Shown here in pieces: positions 1-11,500 of a stretch of DNA of 64,000 nt. The DNA lies in the NCBI GenBank assembly GCA_963402885.1, contig OY727095.1, positions 5,523,001 to 5,587,000 of the forward strand, in the 5' to 3' direction. Position 1 is the first letter of the stretch; every line of letters begins with the position of its first letter. Origin of the DNA: Antedon bifida. Lineage: Eukaryota > Echinodermata > Crinoidea > Comatulida > Antedonidae. The notes beneath the pieces were generated by a model. That model saw nothing but the letters and a program-made list of their open reading frames with translations. It had not been told where the DNA came from and searched no databases. The position numbers and the translations under genes are program-made.

Positions 1-212
1 ATTCTATTCTGAACCGTACTGTATGTTTAAGTTTAAGTGTTGTTGTCTGATGGCACTGACAAACACCTTAAGCACGAACTCAAATACAAATCATGGACCA
101 AACCTTCAAATATTGATTGCATTCACTATTGTTTACAGGTTTTATATGTTTTTGTACACAAATACCTAATTTTACTACAATACAGTAAGATCTTGTGTTT
201 AAATCTTTCTAG
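1..212 (+). other. Intron upstream of the first visible STPG exon
   Basis: The stretch has scattered stops in all frames and ends in a pyrimidine-rich tract and AG at 211-212. The exon that follows starts in the middle of a codon (two bases complete it), so at least one coding exon lies left of the window. Nothing else was recognised here. Confidence 0.6.
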
Positions 213-3200
213 GTTCTGAAACAGTGACAGATGATGATACATTTACACCCGAAATGTCTGATAATGGCACACGTCACAAGGTAGTTCAATTCAATGACAA
301 CATAGAGATGGACGAAAAAGAAGAACCTGGTATTGAACACACAAAGTGTGAAGTAGAACATGTTAGTGATCAGGACCAAGACACAGGATCAAAACACCCA
401 GAGGCACGGAATGTGTGGAATAATAATGATTTAGACCAAACTGGCAGAAGTAAGCAAAATGTGCAGCACATCATAAATAAGAACAACCCAGAGCTTAAAG
501 AAGTTGAAAAAATAATTTTCGAAATAGCTGATAGTGATAAGGTTGAATATAATGTTATAAATAAGGAAATTCAGGAGCAATTAACTATTGAAGTTGGTGG
601 TGGTAATAGGGACGAAGACGTTAACATAGAAATGGAAGAAAATGATGGTGAAAGTAAGAAAGATCCACTGGACACTGAAGACATTGAACACTCAATTAGT
701 AACCAAACAGAGGGTCACGCCAATGGTCACAGTGGTCAAGCACAAAAACAAGAGGGCCAAGATGGTGTACTAAACGGCTACGATGACCATAATATGGAAG
801 TGAAAACAGTATTAAAAACTACACAAAATGTGACAATTGTTGGTATTGGTGATAACGAACCAGACACGCATAATAATTTGGCAACTATTAGTGATGTAGA
901 CCAAAAACAATGTAAAAGTGATGACAAAGAAAAGAAAGTCGACCAAAATAACAAATCGTTGGAAGATGTTGATAAAAGCCACCAAAAAAGGCCAAGTAAA
1001 TTAAAAAGCAACACTTCGGATAATTTAGGTGAACTTAGTGCAGCAGAAAAAGAGGAGAATGAAAAATCTAATTTACGTGAACAATACAAAATAGAAAATA
1101 TCGACATGGACACAACTGACATTTGTCACCCAGTTGATAATTACTCAAACAATTGTGAAGAAGGATCTTTGAAAGAACAAACAAAAACACAAGCAAATGA
1201 ACAAACAAAAACACAAGAAAATGAACAAACAAAAACACAAGAAAATGAACAAACAAAATCACAAGCAAATGAACAAACAAAAACACAAGCAAATGAACAA
1301 ACACAAACACAAGCAAATGAACAAACAAAAACAAACGATAGTGGAGATGATAACGACAGTGGAAATGAAAACGGAGAAAAAGTCGATGAAAATGACGATG
1401 ACATCGAAGCATTACAGAGACTAATTGAAGACCAACATCTTGCAAAGAGTGACACTCAAGATCTAAGTGAAACAGAACTAAGTAAGTATCGCTTTTATTT
1501 CCATAAGTTTAGTTAAATCTCACATATTTTTATATTTGGAAACTTCTAAATATAACATCTTAAAGATGGATGTAAATTAAGTACAACTTTATTATTAAAT
1601 AATTGCAGACGATCAAGATAACCAATCAGAGAAGCCGTACTATGATAGGGTGCCGTCAATATTTGTCGCCAGGAAATCTAATTTCAAGACAAACAGACCT
1701 AGCATCGCACAAATTCCGTCACCATCTTTGAAATGGAACTCGATTGATGAACGATTATCTACGCGCCAATCGGTTAGACTTCCACCAGCCGTTGTTAAAA
1801 TGTCAACTAAAATGACGTCAGCAAAGTAAGTGGTACAATCCGGGTATAATAATAACAATACTATACGTCATCTCGAACTCGGCCAACAGAAGTAGAAAAA
1901 CGTAATTGCATATTATACTGATTTGTTCTTTGTTTTTTAGAAAGCGTCGTGCTGCCGTTATCAGAAGCGTCAGCCAATACTATGAAGTTAAAAAGCAGGC
2001 TAAACTTCTGAGTAAGTTTTATTATATGTACCGGAAGTTATCAAAGCGCTGATTGGCTTATAAGCATGCGTATTGCGTTATTAGCCATTCAAAATGTATG
2101 GAAAATAGAATAGAGAAGAGAGAGATAGTTAAATTACAATTTCTATTGTTGCTTAATATTACAAATTCTAACCATATTTATAAAATAGTTCTTGTTGCAT
2201 ATTCGTTATCAGTTTACTTTCCTACTACTTACTATCCTACATGGTACCTGAATGCCTATTCGTTCGTCATACAATAATTATACAATGAATAAATTAATCT
2301 TTGTGACACATAAAAATGTTGTAAAATGTATCGAAATGTTATTACTTTTTTACAGGATGGGATGAATGTGCAAATAGTAGGCCACCACTACCGATTGATT
2401 TAGATTTGCCTGGCCCATGGCATTATTCGCCAAGCAATAAACCACTGTACGAAACGAATGCACCCGAGTACAGCTTTGGAATGAGGTTTTATGAAAGAGG
2501 TATGTTCCTTTAAGGTAGAGTTAATGTTGATATCTACTTCAAAGAAGCTTTGCGCCAGGGAGTTCTCATAGTAGTACTACAAAAGTATAGTTACGTCAGA
2601 GTATAGGGCAAACACATGACCAACTTTCATCAAATGGTGAGCCAGATTCTTATAATGCCAACAATTTGTTCATCCAATGTAACTTGAAGATTGTACAGTA
2701 TACTGTTAGATGTACAATGAACATTCAAGTCACCAAGCAAGCAAGACGACAACATTATAATTATTACGGGGCGCCGTTCAGGGCATTGGTGACTTTGTGG
2801 ACAAACTGCGCCCCGTATTAATTACTTCGTCATTAATTTTGTAATTTTGTAATTCTTAAACAGCCAAGTTGTCAGTACCTGAAATGACGTCAACAAAACT
2901 TTAAAATAGAGCGACATAACAATAATATTTAAATAAATTTCTTCCTCTGATGTAGGTGGAGGTGCCCGTACTGCGCATGCTAAACCGTGGTTCAATAGTA
3001 ACAGCAACTTTACCACCAAAGTGAATTTTGAAAAAAGAGTAAGTAAAATTTTAAAACCAGCGTTATTAAATTATGCACCGATAATCATCATTGCCCACCT
3101 GTGTTCTCCTGAACAACAAATAATGTAAATAATAGTATTGTATTTATTCAATGTTAGGTAAGACCAATAACTGATCAAGTAGTATTTAATCGTTCATGCT

Positions 3201-6200
3201 TGAGTGACTGAACGTGATTCACGAATGTTGAAATATGTCGTCATCATCATCAGCAGAAAAATATGATCTCCAATTACCCTTTTGATTAGATGGGTTTGGG
3301 GGAGAGGGTTTAATTGTATAATGACACTCATTATGATGACATAATGGGACAAATGAACACATTGACACAAATACGCATTATCAACTTTGTTAGCGTAATT
3401 TGGGAATATAATATTATGGAGTTCCTCGGATTACTGTTTTTTACAATTCAATTATTTTGCTTACTTTAAATACTACAAAGAATGTTTGTTTCGTCACAAT
3501 GTACTATAAAAATATATAGATTAGGTTACTGTTCACTCGTGTGTAATTGCTTTATCAACTAGAGGCTACTACTGTATTAGAGGATGGGCAGCAAGGTAGA
3601 CTACTAATATTCACTAAGAAGGTGACAAAAGATGTGTTCAGAAGAAGCCATGATATCTAGGGATAGATTCACACTTGGACGCAGCTGAACGCCGTCAAAA
3701 CACAACACAAGTGAGTTGACCAATCACAACCGACACGATAATCCATCGCTTATGATTGGTCAACTTATGGTGCGCTTGGTGCACTTATGGGAACCAAGCT
3801 TAAAATGGTACTATAGAGATTAGCGAACACGTTTAACACATTCATAGAGCTTTTGGTTCTATATCAGCACTGTGATTTTTTAAAACTAAAATTAATTCAT
3901 TTCAGTGGCCATCACCTGCACAATACTGCAGTAAACCACTACTGGGAAGGAGAAACCACACACTGCCAGACTTTCCAGTGTACAGTATTGGAGTCAGATC
4001 GAAATTTGCTATAAACAAAAAAGGTACCTACTACTGTATATGAATATAGAGTAACCCCTTTTCGGGGATAGAGTGTTGGGATTATTGGTTTGTTAATAAT
4101 AAAATAGATGACGCTGACGTCATAGATTCCAATATGCTTTCCATTAATGATTCTAAGAAATTTAGGATTTAACTGAAAACAACCTAGTTCTGGATGATCT
4201 AACGCCTTCCATATGTAGGCCTATCTATATGACTGTATAAACAAAAGAAATCGCTTTATTGAGGTATACATGGCAGCAGGGGGGTTTGACAGAAAACGAG
4301 GGTTTTGAAATTAATTTGTCGCAAAATCACTTAAACGTGCCTCCCGTTACCCGTAACAAATTAGTTAGGCCCACCCACCCCTGTCTACTCTGCACCATTC
4401 CCAGCTTAAAGTATGTCTAGCTATTAATAATTTGGTTTAGTGCTTGTCTGCTGATACGACGAGTTGTGGCCGGTGACCGAATTCATAATTGACCAGAAAA
4501 TGGCAAACAAAAAGACTTCACTTGGACCAAAGGAGTAATTTTCCACACTTTAAACACACATAATGACCGCTGCCGACTGGACATTGTGATGGGGTTATTA
4601 ATACTAGAATAGAAGCCGCATTATTGTTACCTGTTGTTAAAAATCGATAGAACGTGTTAATAGTAAATTTGCCAATCTATAAAAAAACTGGGCTGCTAAC
4701 ACCTTTTATTTTTACGATTTAATCATAATAAAATTAGGGAGTGGGTCAAGCAAATCATAGTTTCTATTTACTATGTTAACTCAAACCTGCAGTATCGTGT
4801 CTGTGACGGCAGCATTCGTCCCACATGTGCTACGGTACTTATGAGATTAGTTAGTTAGACGGTCAAGTGTAAGTTGATGTTAGATATTGTAGATTTACAC
4901 GTTATCAGACACGATACTATATGCTGTGTATTGTCAGTAGACATGATACCGCACCAGAATCGGCTGAATCAAAAACAGGCCATTATTTGAATGACATTAT
5001 TGTACTGTAGTCCAAATTAATTTTAAAATATTGTCTACTTAAATGTCTTATTTTAAGCTCTGTCTATACTATCAAACTAATTTGACAAACAAGAGTGATG
5101 TGCCCAAATATGGTAGTGATATACCCAAATATGGTACTGATATGACATCATCATGTCCATATATGGGCACACCACATTTTCTGTCACACAAATCTGATAA
5201 TGTAGACAGAGCCTTAGTGTTTCTTTAAGATGCTTTAAATTGTACGCCCCTGTGATAATGTTTTATTTTAGGATCTGAATGCGAGCCATCGCCAAATGAA
5301 TATTACCCAGACAAATCCTATTCATTACCAAGTGCTCCTGCATACAGCTTTGGATCTAGACATTTGGGTACATGCATATCTATCGGTGATACTGATCGTG
5401 AGTATAGTCTAATTAGTATCAATATATTATTCTGATTCTTTATTACAAAGCAAAAAAAAAAAAGAACACGTCTGCATGCTTACAAACTTAAAATAGGTGT
5501 AGATGTATTGATAACATTTTTATAATATGTTCTAAGCATGCGCAGATGTACTTTAAAGCTTGGTTCACATTGGACGGAACACAAGGACGTAAGTGCGCCG
5601 CAAGTAATTTGACCAATGACAACATTATGGATCTAAAAAAAACTGTCGCTTGTGATTAGTCAATACACTTGCGTCGTGCGTTGCATCCAAAGACCATGAG
5701 CAAATCATTATTAAGCAAGTATTTCAAATTACGGGTACAACTAATATTAATGTTGTGTGTTGTGTTTCAGCAAACAACCCAGGTCCTGCTAACTACAGTC
5801 CACGAATCCAGCATATGAAGCCTCATCGGCCATCCTTTACGATTAAAGGTATACGAATTCCGAAAAGTCATATGCTAGGACCTCATGCAACGCTTTGAGA
5901 AAACAGTAATCACCATGGTTCCATGAAGAGGGTTTAAATCTCATCGACGCAGTCCTGAAAAGTATTAGTAATAAAGCCTATTTTCCACTCACTATAGCGC
6001 GAACCGAAAGCGTCAACTTATACGCATACGTAGAAAGGGATTTGGAAGATGGAAACATGAATACGCATGCGTACAAGCTGACCAAGTGGAAAATATGCTT
6101 AAAGCTTGGTTCCCACTTAGGCGCAAAGCAAGTAATTAGTATAAAGTATAACTGACATGTTATTGATCGGAGAGGTAACAATTACATGTCCTGAAAGTGG

Positions 6201-7360
6201 ACGTAGAAATGGCGTCTGATAAATAACGCTATACCACCACCCTACCAATATATACCAACTCTGGTCTGGAAAATACAACAAGTCCCTCAGATGTGAATTG
6301 AAGCCTAATATACACGGAAGGTAAATTTCATAGTGAGAGCGTAGAACTCTTTTTACAAAACACTATAAATGAAACAAATTTATTTTAAAATTAAATTACA
6401 GGTCGATGAAAGCTAAAAAATCAAAGTGTCAACTAAATTTGACGTTAAATGCCCCTTGCACTGACCTGTTTAAAGGTCATGTCAAATATTTTAGGCAGAT
6501 GTTGGTCATTGACGGCGGCTCCTATTATGAATCCAAATTGAAAGAACCACTTATAGGATAAATAATATACTATTAAACCCGATGGTCAATACGGTCATTT
6601 ATCAGTCTCAAATATTATTTTTCAAGAATGTGAAACTTTTGAAAATTAAAGGTGCGTGAAAAAAAAGTATCGTGATATTCTTGGCTATATTGCATACGGG
6701 TGGTATACAGTAGTTTGTATTCATTCTTGATAGTGACATCATAGACGATTACGCGCGCGTGTAAAAACTGATATGTATTTTGCATTTTGTAAATGCGCGT
6801 GTAAATATTCTGCCAGTTGTAAGCGCGCGTGTAAATGCTGATATGTATTTTTTTTATTTTGTAAGCGCGCGTGTAAATGCTGATATGTATTTCGCATTTT
6901 GTTAGCGCGCGCGTGTAAATGCGGATATGTATTTTGCAAATTTATAGCATTATAAATACTATTTCAGGTGAAATTGTATAAAGTTCTTGAATACAAGTTT
7001 CAGATATGATAGCTTGTCAAAGAAACTGAATGCTGTAGGCTAAATCTAAACAGAAATGTTATCTTACTATTAAATGTTCTTAAACTATGCTACTTAGCTA
7101 AGAAACAAATGTATTGTTTCAGCCCTTAGCTATAAATTTAAACCAAATATTAAAAAGACAACAAGTATTTTAAAATAAAGATGTATAGGCTTATATGTTT
7201 TGATTTATGTCATTCATGATTTGTATTCTACATTTCTTTGTTATTTTGCTATCAATTTGTAGAAAATAGATCCCATATGAAAAGATCATCTTCTAGGGGT
7301 CACGACATTTCAAGAAAACCCCAAGTGATGATGATGAGTAAAAGAGGAGGTAACAAGTGA
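213..7360 (+). CDS. STPG3: Sperm-tail PG-rich repeat protein, STPG3-like (5' partial)
   Basis: Nine exons splice in frame: 213-1481, 1609-1825, 1941-2011, 2356-2499, 2956-3038, 3906-4023, 5272-5397, 5771-5848 and 7263-7360 (TGA 7358-7360), giving 734 visible residues; the N-terminus lies outside. The first exon (about 423 residues) is low-complexity and rich in Glu, Asp, Asn, Gln and Lys, ending in an eight-residue repeat of the form NEQTKTQA. The C-terminal part carries four degenerate PG-rich repeats: LPGPWHYSP followed by YSFGMR, WPSPAQY followed by YSIGVR, EPSPNEYYP followed by YSFGSR, and NPGPANYSP. Each lies on its own exon. In this family such repeats occur in ciliary and sperm-flagellar microtubule proteins. 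The block GGGARTAHAKPWF followed by FTTKVNFEKRWPSPAQY resembles human STPG3 as I remember it; an ODF3/CIMAP relative is the alternative. The tail after the last repeat is basic. Gene structure is fairly sure; the orthology is an inference. Confidence 0.75.
1178..1336 (+). repeat. 24-bp coding minisatellite in the STPG gene
   Basis: About seven copies of a 24-base unit, within the unusually long first visible exon, encode an eight-residue repeat (NEQTKTQA and variants with E, S or Q substitutions). Because the unit is a multiple of three, copy-number change keeps the frame. Other-frame open frames across this block on both strands are by-products of the repeat. Confidence 0.85.
3667..3803. mobile_element. 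Family A MITE copy, degraded
   Basis: It lies in an STPG intron. It keeps the family's central inverted arms, GACCAATCACAA and TATGATTGGTCAAC, and the right terminus GGGAACCAAGCTTA. The left terminus has decayed. No coding capacity. Confidence 0.6.
5054..5216. mobile_element. Family C MITE copy
   Basis: Terminal inverted repeats read TAAGCTCTGTCTATACTATC on the left and, at the right, the complement ending TGTAGACAGAGCCTTA. The interior has repeated ATATGGTAGTGATAT and the complementary CCATATATGGGCACA. It sits in an STPG intron; the small open frame here is a by-product. Confidence 0.8.
5553..5690. mobile_element. Family A MITE copy, degraded
   Basis: Starts TAAAGCTTGGTTCACATTGG and contains the family core TTGACCAATGACAA facing CTTGTGATTAGTCAA. 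The right end (GTGCGTTGCATCC) has lost the canonical terminus. Intronic in the STPG gene. Confidence 0.65.
6751..6937. repeat. GC-alternating tandem repeat, about five copies
   Basis: An intronic array whose unit contains GCGCGCGTGTAAATGC, TGATATGTATTT and TGCATTTTGTAA, about 40-44 bases long, with one shortened copy. It combines a (GC)n purine-pyrimidine alternating core with AT-rich spacers. An apparent 66-residue minus-strand open frame is only the repeat. Confidence 0.85.
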
Positions 7361-8157
7361 CATTGTTAATAGAAAACTCATTGTCACTTTTCACTTGTAT
7401 ATTAAAAGATGAAAAATACTGGTTAGCTATCATTTGTAACTCACAGCTCATTTGTACAACTTTAAGTTCGTACTTACACATTGGACCAATACAAAGGTTT
7501 AAGGTAAGTTGACTGCTATAGGAACTACTTTCATATATTTGTTTAGGGTTAGGCTAAACTAAATTTAGGCCTATTAATCCTGATAATATCAATTGTTAGT
7601 TTTCAAATGACTTGGTAGAAAATTCTAAGTCTAATTCGGATTTTAATGAACGTAAATAAGTTTTCTCCAACAAGTAGTAAACATAACAGTAACAGTACAT
7701 TACTGGAAATAGGCTTAAAGTCTTTAATTGAACCAAAAGGATGTAACTTCACAAATTAAACCAACACAATGGAAAGAAACTGAAAACAATATTTTCTCGT
7801 TCATATTTTTTGCTCTACTCTCTTTTGTTTTTCCCACGGGTGCATGTTTCAGGTTATTGATTACTATTGAACTATCACAACCTATAACATAGCACGTCAC
7901 TATTTCCATTTTGTATCATTAATCGATATGCTACAGTAGTCTGCCTGAGTTTTGAAATTGATGAAGCGTTACACAGTTGGTGTCTTCTTCAGACATATTA
8001 TTTTTAGGCAATGTCCAAATGGAAGAGGGGTAAATTTTAATTGACTGATCACTTTATTTCAGAATAAAAATTCCACATATATAACATACAATACAAAACG
8101 GAAAATCACACTAAAATAGGATTTCACCCATTTAGTGAAGAGATTTAAAGATCGTAA

Positions 8158-8490
8158 TAGATAGTCCGTAGTACACCTAACAAGATCATTTTCACTATTC
8201 AAAACCATAGATTATTTTTATATTTCTAATTAAGTTAATTTGTTCAAAGACCTGGTAGGTTCAATTTACATGGAAATAAATGTACCATTAGAGCTCTATA
8301 AAATAAATTGGTTTCATATCACAGTATTTTTAACTGTATAATATAACATAGATAGTTCGTAGTACACCTAAAAAGATCATTTTCACTATTCTAAACTCTT
8401 ATTCTAAAACCATAGATTATTTTTATGTTTCTTGTTAATTAAGTTAATTTGTTAAGACCTACTAGGTTCAATTTACATGGAAATAAAGGT
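8158..8490. repeat. Tandem duplication upstream of the lipocalin gene
   Basis: Two copies (about 8158-8280 and 8345-8490) share GTAGTACACCTAA, AAGATCATTTTCACTATTC, CATAGATTATTTTTAT, TTAAGTTAATTTGTT and AGGTTCAATTTACATGGAAA. The second copy ends about 14 bases before the chosen start codon. Its last bases, AAATAAAGGTAAGC, look like a splice donor, so it may act as a 5' untranslated exon edge. Confidence 0.8.
8297..8305 (+). promoter_or_regulatory. Possible TATA box of the lipocalin gene
   Basis: TATAAAATA lies about 200 bases before the start codon, between the two upstream duplicates. The sequence is AT-rich, so such a match can arise by chance, and no initiator was identified. Confidence 0.2.
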
Positions 8491-8503
8491 AAGCCTGGTC
8501 AAG

Positions 8504-11500
8504 ATGATGTGGTGGAGAACTTTAGGTGTAGTTTTATTGGTAACTACGATTATTGTCGATCAGAGCAACTCACAGACAGCCAACACAGATTTTGCAACTA
8601 CGCAGCAGACAGAGACAGACCCTAGTGGCTTCACAACCATATCGCCTGCACACTTTGAACCGGCAACCGCACCACGCAGTTGCAGAGTGGCCGACTTCAA
8701 AGTTCAACAAAACTTCAACATTCAACAGGTACTGTTTGCGGCTTTTTTATTTATGGAATGCTGTTATTTCTGTAGTACCATACTAGTTATTGGTAAATGT
8801 CCTAACTAAAGATAACTACAAGTTATTTTTAGGCCTATGTCCTATAGTTTTGAAAAAGAAATGTAAACCCTGTTTAGATCAATACTACTATAGACTTGGA
8901 TCGTTCATAAACAATCAACTACACCATCAATATATATATATTGCAGAGGCAAAGCATAGGGTCTGGGTGGTCCGATTTCCAGTGCTGTATCTCCACATAC
9001 TATCTATTTCCGAAGTATCATAGGAATATTTGTGATGCCTTTATCATATAAGGAAAGGTTAAGGGTTAGGTTACTATTACCAAATATTCCTATGATACTT
9101 CGGAAATAGATACAGTACCGAGATTCGGCTGATAGGTGTCAGTCACAATAAGGAGATTATCGACATGGCGCTTTATCACAATAAACGTTTACACATAATG
9201 ACAACACCTGATTTCTATTATCAACAGATTAATAGATATTTGTACCTTGTTTCGTTTATAGTATAAAGGCATATGGTATGATATAGCAAATGTACGAAGA
9301 GAGGGGTTACCCCAAAAACAAGTGTCGAATTACACGTGGGATGGGGATGACGGACTGTATATGCAAAGTGATGGACTTAATATGTAAGTCTACTATTCAA
9401 AAAGTAAAATGTTACAGTCTATTTAAAAATATACATAAAGAAAAACAACAACAATTTATATATAGATAATGTATATATTGAGCAAAATTATAAATAACAA
9501 AATAAGTGTTCGGTTCAAATAATTGTTACCGTCTAAACTTCTCGATAAAGTAAAGCGAACATTATATTTGTTGAGTTAAAAAAAAGGAACGCAACAACAG
9601 TCTGTAGAGCACCTGTAACAGTTTTTGTAGCTGAGTTTCTTTTTGTTCTGAACTCGACATATAGATAGTGAACTATATAGATATAATCGAGTGTGTATTC
9701 TACATTGAAATGATATTGTGTATGCAAACTTTTACACATAATAAGATGAGAAATAAAGGGTATACAATAATTATCGAATCAGTTACCGGATAAGTGGTTA
9801 CATTTTTACTGTACAGATTAAATTACTTTCTGTAAGATGAATTAATCTAGAAGGTTACCTAAAATATAGGCTAACATTGATTTATCTATGTTAAAAGTAA
9901 TGGGGAATGTTTTAAACAAAAGATGATAGCACAGGGAATACTTACTGATCCCAGTAGAAGAGAAGGAAAGTTCCGCGTCAACATTGGAGATGTCGGCCTG
10001 GATCAAGTCGAAGCAACATCAGGTAAATGTCTCCTTTTAAAATGTATAAATATTGTAAGAGAGTAGCAAAGATACATAATGCATATTGAAACTTTTGTGT
10101 AATATTGTTGTAAAACAAGTACTATAATCTCTAATAATTAAAAACTAGAGTATGATAGATTTCTGAAAAACAGAATATCATCATTTACTCCGCTCAGAGA
10201 TACTGTGATTTTCACTCGATTCTCGTACGAATAGAAACAATAAACACTCTCATGACTACACCCTATATTCCACTATACACTAACACATTGCACTTTTTTA
10301 AAATACGGTATGCGAACGCTTTTCGACAAGTCAGCTGTCCCAACTGACAATTATAGTTCTAACATCTTAAATGGATTGTGCAGTAATTTTGTTTTCAGAT
10401 GATTATTGGGTGATTGACACTGATTACAAATCATACGCAGTAGTCTACAGTTGCCAGCTTTATCTAGCTGACGGAACGTGTTCATACAACCACACCTCAG
10501 CCTGGCTGTTGTCCAGAACCTTAACAGTACAACCAGCTGTGTACATGAGAATGGTGAAACTGTTGGAAAATCTGTGTATTTCAGAAGACAGAATCAATCG
10601 AACGCTACAAAGTATAATTTTAAACCTTAAGCGTGGTTCCCACTAGCCACTCGATTGCAACGCAGTGACGTATTGGCGCAAAGTGCTGTATTGCGTAATC
10701 ACAAGTGGGAACTGACGACGCAACCGTGCTACAAACATAACAGGTTTGATTTCAAGCAGGAGGGGGGTAGGAGCAAACACAATTAATGGAAGGGCATTTT
10801 CTTACGTTGCGTAGGTTGCGTCGCTAGTGGGAACTAAGCTTTAGGGATCATGTCTACATATTCTACTACAGTTACTCATTGATTTTAATAACAGTTTATG
10901 ATGAAGAAGAGTACTTAACATCAGCGTCCTTGTTGCAAAATATAGATATAAAACTAAGGGTCCATGGCAAAAATTATTCTAATACAGTTACTGCAGTAAC
11001 TATATTTTGTTTACTCTTTAACCTGTTTTTTTCCAGTTAGTTAAGTTAAGTTTTTTGGGGTATCATACACACTTGATTGAATTACAGAATTACATTTTTG
11101 TCTGTGATAAGTACTTTGATAGCTTCCAACAAAATGGGTTGTAAAAATAGTAAAACTGGACGACGCCAACAAATTTGTATATATGCTTATATATGTTTTA
11201 TAATTTATCTAATAACCGTTACATAAACTGAATTGTTATATTACAGATTGCAATGAGACCATTTCTGTGAACGTGAACGCCGAGAGCACCGGTAAATCTG
11301 ATGTGACGTCAGAACCAGAAGAATGCATTGTAACCAATGTTTCTCTACAAACTGATATCGACTTCAGAAAAGTAATTGAAATACAGTTATGTAAATTAAC
11401 GAATTCGAAACAACCAATCAGAAGTTAATAGTTAAATTGTGATTAATGAATAATTGATGAGTGAATAAGAATGATCGAGCCTTTTAATTTAAGTGTGAAA

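Larger units (their letters stand above)
7361..8503. other. Intergenic spacer between STPG and lipocalin genes
   Basis: An AT-rich spacer of about 1.1 kb. An ATTAAA at 7401-7406 is a weak candidate poly(A) signal for the STPG gene. The right part is an approximately 190-bp imperfect tandem duplication, described separately. No coding signal seen. Confidence 0.6.

Noticed and set aside
1068-1455. Two minus-strand frames and one shifted plus frame over the acidic exon
   Set aside because: Shadows of the 24-bp coding repeat on the opposite strand and in another frame.
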